DNA from: Ulota crispa
Taxonomy: Eukaryota > Streptophyta > Bryopsida > Orthotrichales > Orthotrichaceae
Direction: 5' to 3'
Assembly: GCA_963920765.1 (NCBI GenBank)
Contig: OY987242.1
Coordinates: forward strand, 19,802,002-19,866,001
Length of the DNA: 64,000 nt
This document shows, in pieces, positions 33,291 to 45,600 of this stretch. Both the position numbers and the translations under genes were made by a program. Under the pieces are notes generated by a model. That model ran no database searches. It was not told the origin of the DNA and saw only the letters and a program-made list of their open reading frames with translations. Positions within the stretch are counted from its first letter, which is position 1. The number at the start of each line of letters is the position of its first letter.

Positions 33291-36200
33291 AGCTCGGTTC
33301 GATACCGATGGAGGGTTGTGAGAGCCACAGAAAATTTATAGACCGAATCCGCGACGAATTCCGCCACGTCTTGGAGCCGACGGACACATTGGAGGCATAA
33401 CTGGAGCTACAATTAGTGAAGCGGGGAGAATTGTGGGTTTCGAGAGGACGAGAATACTACGACATGGAAATAAAAGACAACAACAGCAGTAATCCACAAC
33501 TGAGACTAGCTCAGGCAAACTCGCCAGTTGGTCATGAGCGAGGAAGCAAAAAGGAGAAGGTTGCGTGTGCGAGCTGAAAATCCCAAGTCACACAGGCAAC
33601 TCCGTCACGCATCCAGAAACATCGCTGATGCCCTGCTTCCATCGCTCGCATGTGAGACTCTTGACACGATCAAACCTCCTCCAATTCCAGTGGATCCAGC
33701 GTTTGGTGCAGGGCCATGCCCTCCGCACTTCCGCAGAGGGCAGTCTGCAAAATAGTCCATGACCCTGTCGGGATCGAGGAGGGGCGAATCCCGACGATAA
33801 GGGCATTGCCCCAGGGTTTAACTTTTGATTTTGTGAGGGTAGAGCGACCCGCACCCCAGACCAGGGCATTTTTTTTCGTTTTTGGTCATCAGCCACTATG
33901 GCTCGTTGTTTGAAAGACACAAAGTCAGATAGGCGATTGTTTTTATTTGTAAGGAGGAAACGTATGGCATTGAGTGAAAAGTGTAGGCAGTAATATGGTA
34001 ACGAAGTAAATTTTTTGAATATAGGTACATGTAAAATGTCTTGATGAGGAGTATAATTTCAACGTTTACAATAATACAATATTTAACATATTTTTGCTTC
34101 CCAATGGCTATAGTAATACAATTTTCAACGTATTTTTGTTACTTGTGGCAAGGCTTGCATTCAAAATCCCTAATAAAAAATAATAACTTCAAAAATCCAA
34201 AACAAACATGACAATCTCTTTACATAATATTGCAACTGAGCAAAAAAGCAAAAATGAGCCATTAAACGCACACCGCAGTCCTAAACCAACACATTGTAAC
34301 TCCGTAAGCCTCTCATCAAGGAGCACACAATAAAACCCTAAACTAGCACATTGTAACTCCATAAGCTTCTCATCAACGACAGCAACCTTCAAAGTTTTAC
34401 TATAAACGACTATCTTGCACTCCTTTTGTGCAACCACAATTATTGTAAGTTTTGACGCACCGTGTATCTAGCACAACTACAAAATTGGCAATCACACAAG
34501 TGAAACGAGGCAATTTCCAAAGATTGCATCGAAGCAAAGAAATCCATAACTTAGGTGGGAAGCACACTTAAGAGCTTGCAATATGGCACTTTGAAAGTGA
34601 CAACCATAGAGAAATAAGCGACAGGCAAGAATGCTCTAGTGCAAAGTGGCAAAGCCACTCGCAATGCAGTGGTCTTGTCCTTAAAACCACCTAGCAATTT
34701 TGGCAAAAATAGGAGTGACATGCAAAGCCACGTGGCAATTACTTTATCATGGAGGGAGACAATTTGGCTTCATGTAAAAAATAAAAAAAATAAAAAAAAT
34801 TCAAGGGCCCAATTGCTAGAGCTAAAAGCCTAGTGCCTTTTGGCTCCAAATTGCCTAAAAGAAATGGGCTGCCCCAAACTGCTGGCAAGTAAGGAAATAT
34901 TGGCTAAAATTGGAAAAAATGAATGTTATTATAAGCTACTTTCATCCAAAATTTGGCAAATGGGGATTCTGCTTTGGAAAGGATTTGGCGATTTCATCCA
35001 GTTTTTCACACTGATTCCTTAATGTAAAGGTTGCCACTGCACATTAGATTTAAGATTCTGACAAAATTTTGCCAAGAAATTAAACCATACATTGCCCAGC
35101 ATAAAGCATTACCAAGAAATGGATGAAAATTTCACAATGCCTTCTTACGCGGCCAAACCCTCAAAACGCAAAACAAAATCCTAATTATAACCTATAACTT
35201 GCTCTAAAATGACCAAGGAATTTCTTGGCACTACTCTATATCAATGCTTTTAAGTGACAACAGCCTTTGCACACTCTTGACCCAAATTCCAATCTAAATG
35301 TACACGCACTTCTTTATAATTGCTCTTGCACTAGAAGAAAAATGTGTCCTTAACAACCACAAATATCCACAAGGATGATACAATGACTAATAAGCTTGAT
35401 TCTCAGTTGGTATTTAGAAATAGCAATTTGGAAGCATAATAGTGATCACTGATTCAACAAACTTTAGGGTGACAGGGCAGATGGCCATTTCTTATGGTTT
35501 TAAATTTTTGAAAGTGGCCATAATGCTATGGCGTTCACATTTCTATTATTACATAATTTATGCATTCCCAAAAAGCTGCTAGTTAGGCAAAAATAATGAT
35601 GCGTAGTAGTGGGGTTCACACCACCCAACAGAATTTTGCCAAAAGGACTTGCGGTCCCCCTATCTTTCTCTCGACTAAAAGTTGTGGCTATAATTTAGAA
35701 GTCATTGTTTTATATTTGAGGGCTTGATCAGAGATTAGCAAACATCGAAAATAAAGTTGCGATATTTCCTGAAATCTCCATTTTGGCAAGTTTTGACTGC
35801 TACAAAAAACTTGCAAGTAAAACCAAAACTCACGTCTAGTTATTAACTTTTTCTCAACTACCACCGTCAATTTTTATGTGTCAACAAGGATGCCATGTAG
35901 GCTTGGTATCTAATAACGACACCTGATGTGAACACTCATGGCAATGAACACACTAACTCTCTTGGAGTGCACTCCTTGTTTTTTTAGGTACACATGCAAT
36001 CTAATGAAGGGTTATTTTAATTGCCTTGGTCCTAAATTTTTGACATGGCTTGGAAATAAAATAGCGTCACTTTAATAGGCATGGGGTTTTTATAAATAAT
36101 GAAGGGTAGGGTTTAATGATGGGTATTACATTTTTTTTTGTTCTAGAGGGTGGTTAATATATTAAAAAATGAATACTTTTATTAGGGGTAGTAGATGGGG

Positions 36201-39200
36201 CTAGGGTTTATTATAGACCCATAAGTTTATGCTCTTGCAGTGTATCCAAAGCCGGATCCAATGTCCACTATGTAAGCCAGATATAGAGCGGTTTCCCTAT
36301 TTTTTTATAGGACTTGTGTGATTAGAGTGTGCAACATGGGTTCATTGATTTTGGAGGGAAATTATTGCATGGACTATTTAAGGATTCATTTTTTTGCAAA
36401 TTTTTCTTGTGCATTTTCTTCATGCTAGAGTAATAAGCTCAGGGCTAGAGTTTAGGGTTCTTTTTCTTTTGAGATTGATCAATCAATGCACAATATGTGT
36501 TGTGAAAGCTAGGAGGACAGATGATATGAAATCGACAAAAAATAACAGATGAAATGACTAAGTGGTTTTAGGGTGGAAGCGCTGCAGTGCTCTTGTTTGT
36601 GCTCAATTCTCTCTTTGTGAACTAAGGTTTTGTTGTGGTCATTGAATTTTGAAATGGCATGAAGAACCTCCCACCTTTGTATGGTTCAAGTTAAACCCTC
36701 TAGTTTTTGTCATTGTCATGAGGGCCTTGTGCTGCACTTTGGAATACATGGAATTCATGTTGTTCTTGTCAAGGCACTATGTTTTGTGTTTTGAAACAAA
36801 ACCTATGGTTGCAGATGCATTTTTGGCACATGAATTTATCACTCTAAATCCGTATTTGGACTTGTGCGTGCATTCTTCACTTGTAAGTAATTTGTTTTAT
36901 GGGCTTTGTATTATAAAAAAGCATGGTTCAAAGTATGCTAAGTTTGTTGAGACTTTGTGTTTGAAGTGATTTTTTGTTTCATTAGTTTTTGGTTAATGTT
37001 AACAAACCCTACACAAAGTCTACCTATAGACGTGATAATTCTTTCTACATGCTTATTGTCTTCAATTGTTGCAATTTTCATTGGACATATTATGAGATTA
37101 GTCAAATGTTGTGTTATTTGTAGCAGTATTTCCCCCACATTAATTTTGGGTGGGATCTACACATTCATTGGATATGCTCTATGAGCAACCAAAAATTGGT
37201 TACGACAGTGATACACAAATCACTCTTACTTTGTGCAACATTTTTTGCAAGTGTAGTTTTGTAAATTGAGTTTTAGTGATAAACAATTGTCTCTTTTTCT
37301 TTTTTTTACTTGTCATTCCATATTTATAATGAACATAGGGTATACAAAAAGATGGCAAATAATTTTTTTTAAATGAAGGTTGGGGTACACAAAATTCCTT
37401 CAATTTAGAAATTTAGGTAAAGATAGCCTTATAGAAATCAAATTTTTTTACCTACATAGCCCCCCGCTTATAGGGCCTTGCACACATGTTACCCACCAAA
37501 ACCATGTATAGTGCACTCCCCAAGCACTAACTACCAGTTCTTTCAATTTCTTAATTCCAAGTGAGAACCCACCTTTAGATGCTACAATTGTAGTCATTGT
37601 GGCTATTTATAATTGTTTGAACTAGCCATAGAAGACACATTTTTTTCAAGCCATTGCTTAAAGTTACATCCTTTGTTCTCCCACCAAACTTTAAGAATAG
37701 GTAGTAGTGTAGTACTAAAAGAGCCATTTTCTATAAGGGTTTAGGTTCATTTTCAAGTTGTTCCAGTTCATAATTTTATGGGCCATCAATTTGGTCAATT
37801 TTTTTATTGGATCCTAATATAAAACTCTTGGATAAAATTGATGTCCAATTTGAAATTAACAAATTGGGCCCATGTTCTTCAATTGGGTCAATGTATTTTG
37901 GTGACCTAATTTTTTTGGTATAGATTTATTTTTGGGCATCAAAATTTTGTCACATAAGTGGTCATGTCATTGACAAAATCAATTAGAGCAACACTCAATA
38001 CAAGAACTTAAAGTCCAATTGATAACCTAATCAAAGCCTCAAGCAATTCTTTTTATTTATTTTGGTAATTCTTAAATTGGCTCAACAATTGAGCCCTTAT
38101 ATAAATCAAGCCTCAAGGCCACTTTGCCTTAGTGCTAAAATCCAACTCATAGTCCATTGGGCCATTTAACAATATATCAAGTAGGCCACTCTTTTGATAT
38201 TGGGTTTTAAATTGGGCCCTAATGTTTAACCCTTGGGCCCAATTGATGGCACAATTTCAAATTGACAAATTGGATTCATGGATTCATCAACTAAATTTTT
38301 AAATGTAATGATAGGGTTTTATTTTTTGGGTTTATTTTTTGGTGTCTAAGCTCAATCCATTATCGGGCATATCATCAATATGAATTGGACCAACCCCTAA
38401 TATAACACCTTGAGGCCCAATTCAATTTAAGAATTTGAGCCATCTAATTAATTCCTCTTGGTGAATTTTAAATTGAATTGACAATGAGCCCTAATGTATA
38501 TTGACCCTAAGTGCAAATTTCAAGTTGTCATACATTTGATTCAGCTCTAGTATCCTAATACTATACATTTATGTTCTAAAATGTACCCTACTATTTCATG
38601 AGATCAAAATTGAGTGATGAGTGGTAACATATATGTTCATTATAAAGAAAGAACACACATTTATAAAAGTACTTTGATTCATTGATTGTGTGCAATATGA
38701 GCAGGTTACAAGTGATACAAATGATGTCAACAAGCAAATGTTTTGAATTGAATTAATACCACAATACATTGGAACACAGAGTATCTCTTGATTCTTACAA
38801 GGTTAAGTAGCACATTTGGCTATTTGGTAACATGCATGATGCATCCAAATAATATTCAAAATAAAGATTTAGCATCTAGAAATTTAATGTTGAAAAAAAT
38901 AATGCTTATCAAAAAAACAAAAATTATGTGACTACTATATTTATTTACAAGTGGACAAATGTACTAGGTTCACCCAATCAATGGTTTGACACCTAATATT
39001 TCTATCATAATTTTGGTGAAGGTACGGTTGCCCAAAATGTGTGTTGTGGTTTTTGAAAGCAACAACTTCTGGGTGGTGCATGCTTTTGTAAAAGTAGAAT
39101 GCAATGATAAGTAAATTACTTTGAAACTTTAATAAGGAGATTGTATGTAGAGAATTTTTGCTAAATTTGGTCTCCATGCTTTTTTGAAGGAAACTTTTAA

Positions 39201-40109
39201 GAATTTCTAATTGTTTTTCTCATTCATCAAATTTGACATTTTTGCTCTTGCGCTTGTAATCATGCACTTGGTCCTCACAACTCAAAACAAAACAGCAATA
39301 TGAAAGTTTCAAAGACCTTTAACCAAAATTGCAGGTCATAAAATCAAAAACAACAATAGAGGTAGAAATAATGAAGACCACCAAGTTTTCCAATATTGTC
39401 CAAGCAATACATATGTTTGCGCAAAACATTTTGAAAGCAAAATACAATTGAACAAGAATATAGTTTGAGAATTGCATCTATTACTAGTCACTAATAGCAA
39501 CCTCATTGGAGAGTTGGTACTTTGCCAAAGCCTTTCTTTCTTTTTCTCCTCTCTTTTGCAAAATACCTCCAAGAGTTATGTTTTCAGGTGCTATTGGATT
39601 GGCTTTTATGATTGGTGTTCTAAATTCTTTTGTACCATATATTTTTATTTTGAATTTCATAAAATGAAAAATAAAATAAAACTTTTAACTTTCTTCCGTA
39701 TGTAGATTTTATATTATAAGTTTCAAAAGGCATTTTTTACAAGTCCCTTGCCGAGGCAACCAAGTCTCTCTCATACTGCTTTGTTAGAATATTTTACACT
39801 AAATATTGCGTTTAGGTTGCTCCACACTAATTTCTCAAAACTTTACACTATATAAACTTTTATGGCTTCTACAATATTTTTTATCAAAGATCATTGCAAT
39901 AAAAAAATTATAAAGACTTGACAACAACAATGAAGTTGATGAATAACAAACTAGCAATGTTCAAGTTGTAAATCATGTGAAATTCAAGTATTTATAAAGT
40001 TATATGCACCTCCAAGTGGCCAAGTGATGAGTCATGAGATAACTTACCAAGGTAAGGCAACCTAAATGCAATATTCAATGTAGTTATTTTGGAAGTTGCA
40101 ATTTGATTA
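33291..40109. other. Intergenic, no gene recognised
   Basis: 33.29-33.6 kb is the likely 5' leader and promoter side of the peptidase gene and is GC-balanced. A short plus-strand frame at 33534-33755 has no family resemblance. At 33.82-35.05 kb there are fragments of the dispersed repeat also seen at 19.66-19.96 kb. From about 35 kb to 40.1 kb the sequence is AT-rich with only scattered short frames (longest 106 codons at 36649-36969, no recognisable family). No RNA genes were identified. Confidence 0.45.
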
Positions 40110-40477
40110 AGGTAGAAATACCATAAATGGTTACTGCCCAATTATGGCAGAGTAGAGTGTTCTTAAACCAACAAGAGCTAGCTTTGAAAGAGATTTCAGA
40201 AAGATGCTCTTTCCTTGCATTTGATTGGTTCAAACTTATTTCAGAACAAGGTTCTAGAGGTAGTCGTTTAAGGTGCACCTTGGAAACCAAAATCAATCCA
40301 AACCCTAAATCCACATTTATATTGCATAAAATATTCATTTTTGAGTTTTTTTTTTTTTTTTTTTTTTTCACTCTTCCTTATCCTTGTTTCTCCACAAATT
40401 GAGCTTACTTTCTCAAGAAATTTCCCATATCTTCAGGCTAAAGTGCCTTATTAGAACCGTTTATGGTATTTCTACCT
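40110..40477. mobile_element. 368-base TA-flanked inverted-repeat element upstream of the CEP162-like gene
   Basis: The left end is AGGTAGAAATACCATAAATG and the right end is the near inverse, GTTTATGGTATTTCTACCT. TA is outside both ends (40108-40109 and 40478-40479). It contains a poly-T tract at about 40346-40369. It is non-coding. TA duplication is consistent with Tc1/mariner-type (Stowaway-like) MITEs. Confidence 0.6.
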
Positions 40478-42623
40478 TACAACAAGTTTTGTTGGGGGCT
40501 GGGGAGCCTTGTGAGACTTGGCTCAAACCAGAAAGAAAGAAGAAAGAAAGTGAGTGAGGCTGGTTCAGCAGATTCTGAAAGGCAACCGCCAAGCGTCGCT
40601 GCAGCAACTGCAAAGCCCCCCCGACTCCCACTGGGAAGTGAAGTCAAGAGGGGTAAGCTTATGCATGCAGCTCTCACTGCCCTTGCAGCACCACTCCAAG
40701 AACTCCCCCACTGCCCCACCCGGCAGCTGCTCCGCCCTCCCTCCATGTCTCTCTTGCAAGCTTCTCCTCAAGCCTCAGTCTCCTCTCTATTAGTCATTGC
40801 AGCACCTGGCAGCACTGTCATTGAGAGCTTCTGCACCGCTTTTGACGCCATTACAGTGGTTATGCAGTTGTACTGATCGATCAGCTTGCATTGGAGAATG
40901 GGAGCATTTTTCCTCGGAAAACAGGTCAGTCGTTCACCTCCTCCCTCTTTTTGCTATCAGTTTTCCGTGATTCTCGTTCTCCAAGATCTGTGTTCGTTAC
41001 ATTGTGCTTTGGACATGGATTGATGGTGCCAGCTTCTGAGCCTAATCTCCTCCGCCAAATGCAAAATCCCACCTCTTAGCTCTGCAATAAGAGCTGGTAG
41101 GTTGGGGTTAGGCTTGTGCGACCGAAGCCTTTTACGACCTTCAGTGGTCAGGAAATGAAATGCTTATGGCGTTCGGACATTGGGAATGACATCAGAGTGC
41201 TTGATTTTTGCATGTTGCCGGAGTTGGGATTTTGAGAAGAAACCCTCAGTTTGTTGCTTTCTGTTTATGCGTACCCAAGAAAACGAGCTTTAGGCATCTG
41301 AAACGTGAAAATTTTGATGTTGTTAATGCCAAGATATGTGTGATCTGACACAGGAAATCGAAAATCTTTGTTGGTTCTTGTATAGCCTGCACCGATCCCG
41401 TTTTTTTGAGCTGGTGAAAGAGCAACTGTTGCCGGAGAAAGGACGTATGTATGGTGCAAGCTGACTGATGAGGGTTGTTCTTCCTGTCGCCATGAACATC
41501 TCCATGGCTGGAAGAACATTGTATGAGGTTAGTTCTCGATCTCCACTCGATGTAGAGACCTTGAATAGAATGTTTCCTTGCGACTCAAAGTCCTCGGAAG
41601 TGCTTCACAGTTATCTGTAGTATCAAAATTTACAGTGCAATAGTGCAACTCAACAAGCACATGCTTAGATATGTCAGTGCGAGGCTGCCTTGATAACTCA
41701 TGAACGACTGAGGTTTCATGGTTTTTTAAATGACCAATTTAATTGATTATTGCAAAAGAAATAATTCATACAGGGCTAACATTTTTAACACCACTCCTCA
41801 ATAACGAACATTGCATGTGCTGGTCAAGAAATAAACCTGAAAAAAAGAAAGTCGTCGTGTGACCCCTCTCAAAAGTGCTAAAATGTACGAGGATCAACCT
41901 GGACCTCTTGGTCATTTAGGGGTTAATAAGCTGACGAAACAATCCCTGAAACGTTGCGACATGTGTCCTCGTTGGTTGCAGTTGGGTAGCCAAAACGGTA
42001 TAACTCTGCAGAAATCTGATGGACTGCCGTCTCCAGAGCGCTCAGGAAGTCCAGACCTTAATTCACGATCTTCGCAATGGTATTGCATTCTAGGATCCCG
42101 CACAGAGTTTCTTAGTTCATATCTGAGCATATTGAGTAAGAACCAAATTGGAGGCCCTAAGACTGGGGACTCCAGTTCTCTTACTGAAGGCAAAAGGTCC
42201 AGATTGGAACTAATTAATTGAAGGTATTTGAGTCCGTTATTTTAGTCAGAATCTGAATGAGGCTAGCTTACAGATAGATCATAAAAGGAATTCCAATGCA
42301 GATTACTTTATGGAAATGGCAAACACCACTGGTGAGATCTCGTGAATGGAAGTGTATGGGTTATGAACAGGAAACGAAATCATACTGCCTATGTCTCCAA
42401 GGAAGATGCCCACCAAATAGACGACTGGCCGGAGGCTCGTCATAGCAAGTCCGAGGACGTCCTCGTTCGATACAAGGATACAAGAGGCAGTATGTTCACC
42501 TTCTCAATTACTCCACAACTCACTGTTTCTGATTTGGTTATGGCCTAGCCACTAGAGCTTCCCAACATTTTGACATGACCGTGTTTTTGACTTTGCGGTT
42601 CAGGCAAAGGTCTGAGTACCAGG
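40478..42623 (+). promoter_or_regulatory. Upstream region of the CEP162-like gene, possible untranslated exons
   Basis: The interval 40.5-41.1 kb is clearly richer in GC than its surroundings and contains donor-like sites (AAACAG followed by GTCAGT at 40923). This would suit a transcription start with a spliced 5' untranslated leader. A solo family terminus (CATTTAGGGGTTAA ending at about 41928) lies within it. No coding exon here can be joined in phase to the ATG at 42624. The assignment is positional inference. Confidence 0.3.
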
Positions 42624-45600
42624 ATGGATCCTCATGCGTGGTCGGACTTGCCCACAGATACGGATGATGAAGTCGCTGACAACGCAACGTCTCCTGTTTG
42701 GTAAGCTGTTTGGTGACAATTTTTAGGATCAGCTGTACCATGTGAATGTAAATAGTAAGGTTCGATTTTTTCAATTCTATCAAGTTACATAGATGAGGGT
42801 TACTGTGAGATTGGCGTAAAACTAGAATCCATGGTTTCCGACTAAATGCTAGGCCTTTGAGCAGGAACGGTGCGAACAATGCCTGCTATTCTCCCATAGC
42901 TGAACTCATTATCTCCGCTCAGCAGCTGAAAACCACAGTTCCCAGGTAGCACACTCGGCTGGACTCTGCACATCTAGCTTTTGAATCCTTGCCTGTATTG
43001 AACATCTCAAGTTTTTTTCGACTTCATATGAGCTAGAGCTCGGAGTGATAATGCTAAAGCATTTGGAATGTGTAGAAACCTTGAGTGCGTCAGGACGCAG
43101 TCGGAGTTGGTCAATATCCGCTACTTCGCATCAGAAGATCACTGGCAGACGGTTGCTTTGGACGACGCATCTCGACAAGAGGCAGAAACAACAGATGCTT
43201 TCAACGAGAGAGTTGCTCCCAGTAAGAAGCTCCTTACAGCTATAGCATCGTCTCAGGATGATCTAAGATCTTCCTGTCAGGCATCCGAAGGAGAAAGAGT
43301 AGGACCACCCGAGAGAGTGCCAGCTCTCAGACATGTCCCAGGAAGGTTGAGTCAGAAGGAAGTTGATGAACAAGCTTCCCTGAAAATGTCGCACCGGTAT
43401 TATACCAGCGGGGTGGAGACCAATCGGAGGAGAAGTATACCAAGCCGAGTTGCTGCAGGGAAAGACGCTGAAAGTGGACAAGAGAAGAATGTTAAGCACT
43501 GCAGTCGGAAACGGAATGAGAAAGCCGGAACAGATTCCAAATCCAGAACTCGAAACTCATCCGATTTTGATTCAATCAAGGAATTGGCTGACAGCTCCAT
43601 CGGTGACTACTCAGATTGCAGCGATGCAGTGTTCGGCATGAGCAGCAGCAGGCACTGTGATGTGGAAGCCGAGGAGAGCTTCAGAGAGATGATATTGCAA
43701 AAGTATCTGGTGATGCTGCCAAACAAAGCAAAGAAAATGGTTCGAGCATCTGCAGACACAAAACAGAAGGAAGGACGATGCAAAAGTCAAGTGATAACAG
43801 GGGAACCACCACACAGCAGGAAGCTCAATGGCAAAAACTTGCATTCAGTTTCGCCGTCAAGGAGACAAAGATTTCAGTTAAGAAAAAGTCCAAAGAAGAA
43901 TCCATATATGTTGTCAGGACCTCCACGTCCTCGATCAAGCTTTTCACAACCTTTAGGAGCTCTGCAGGCCAATGTAGGTGAAGCTGAAGTCTCGCCAAGA
44001 GAAGAGGAAAGTGAAACTGGGATACCAAGCTCTCAGGTCGCTTTACTAAGAAAATCCTGGTCCACAGGGGACTTGCATCACTCCAAAAGCTTGGGCGACA
44101 TTGGCAATTTCATAGGCCATGCTCTATCTCAAAGGGATATGGAAAAATCGTTGTCGAAGCAAGAAAACCATACAATTGACTTCCAACATCGTTTAGCAAA
44201 AGATGCAAAGTCATTTCGTAGCGATGCATCTCAGAAATTGGCTCCAGGCGAGCGATGTTTTGTAACGGAGAACATGGTGGTGCAGCATACAGAAAAGACA
44301 TTTTTACCACACAGATCAGAAGAACAGCCCAATTTTATAAATTTTGGTATTCAACCAGTGGAAGTCTCAACCACTGCCACAGTAAATTTGCCACTACCGA
44401 AGATCTCTGACGAGGGATATTTATGCGACTGCTTGAATTCTCCTTCTGTGCTGCAAGTTGCAAGCAAAACACAACTTGGTGGTGCAATGGAAACGGCAGA
44501 GTATCAAAGGCAGGGACGTGTGACAGAGCAAGGCCTCAGTGCTCTAGCCATGCTTCCTGAGCCGGCCGAAACGTCAGAAATGGGACTGAAATCGAGTGCT
44601 GATACTCCTGCAGTTATTCCTTGCGTGGGAATGCCTGCACGTGGGCTTAGTGTCGATGGCGGTGAGGGCTCCCACTGGATCCTTGAGAATCCAATGACGA
44701 AGGAGCAAGTGAAGCTCTACAGCAAAGGAGCAGAAGAATCCAGTGATGGCGGTAACACGCATCGAGCTGCAGCGAAACAAGCCAAAGGAGCAGAAGAAGC
44801 GAGGAATGGGTTCAGCAAGCAAAATTCTTTCGTCAAGAAAGTGAGCTCCCGCAGTAACATACAATTGGCATTGTTTGTGTATCTCAATTCAGACTGTCCC
44901 AAGAAATGTATTGCTCATCACTTGTGAGAATCAACGTGACTGTAGACTTTTTCTTTTCTTTTTGGATGGTGGGCCACAGTTTCATAGCTGACCCAATTTT
45001 TGCATTTCTTTAGATCAAAACTTCATGTGGCCTTGGCAGGTGACTGCAGTTATCCCATTTGATTCCCGCGGGGATGCTCAAGTTCTGCCGGATGTGTCAC
45101 TAGCTGGCCAACCTGCGTCCCGTATACACTTAGAGTTTCAGCACGAGGTATCTTCTTCTATTCCATTCTTGAATGTGCTGAAAGCAGCGTTAGTGTAGTG
45201 TGCCATAATTTGACTTGACCTCTACCCAAAAAAGTAAGTAGTTTCAAAAAACACGAATATCACAGAGTTATATTTGATATCTTGCACAATTAGGAGTGAT
45301 TTTTAGCAACTTGAGCTAATGAAGAAAAACTGGTTTGGAAGAAAAACTAGTTTGGGAGTATTAGCTGTTAGCTTTCGATTGTCAAACTTTCGGATGTCGC
45401 AACAAACACTTGGGATGCTGCTGTAGACTTGGAAAACCAAATACGTGGAATTATATTATTTTTGTTTTATTTTACCAGCCTAAAAGGTGGGTGCGTGACA
45501 AGCAACGTGAAAAGAAACACTTTCGTAAGCGCCGGCTGCTGTAGGTTTAGTAAGGCGAGAAAATTAACAAATGCCATGCTCTTTGCTTTTGATGAAGGTG

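Noticed and set aside
36649..36969. Plus-strand frame of 106 codons
   Set aside because: AT-rich surroundings, no domain, no coding-like neighbours or splice sites. Probably chance.
40463..40876. Plus-strand frame of 137 codons upstream of the CEP162-like gene
   Set aside because: It does not join in phase to the downstream exons. Frames on both strands are open, as expected of GC-richer leader DNA.
41786..41928. Possible short TTAA element ending CATTTAGGGGTTAA
   Set aside because: The right end is convincing, but the proposed left end TTAACACCACTCC does not match. It is treated as a solo terminus.
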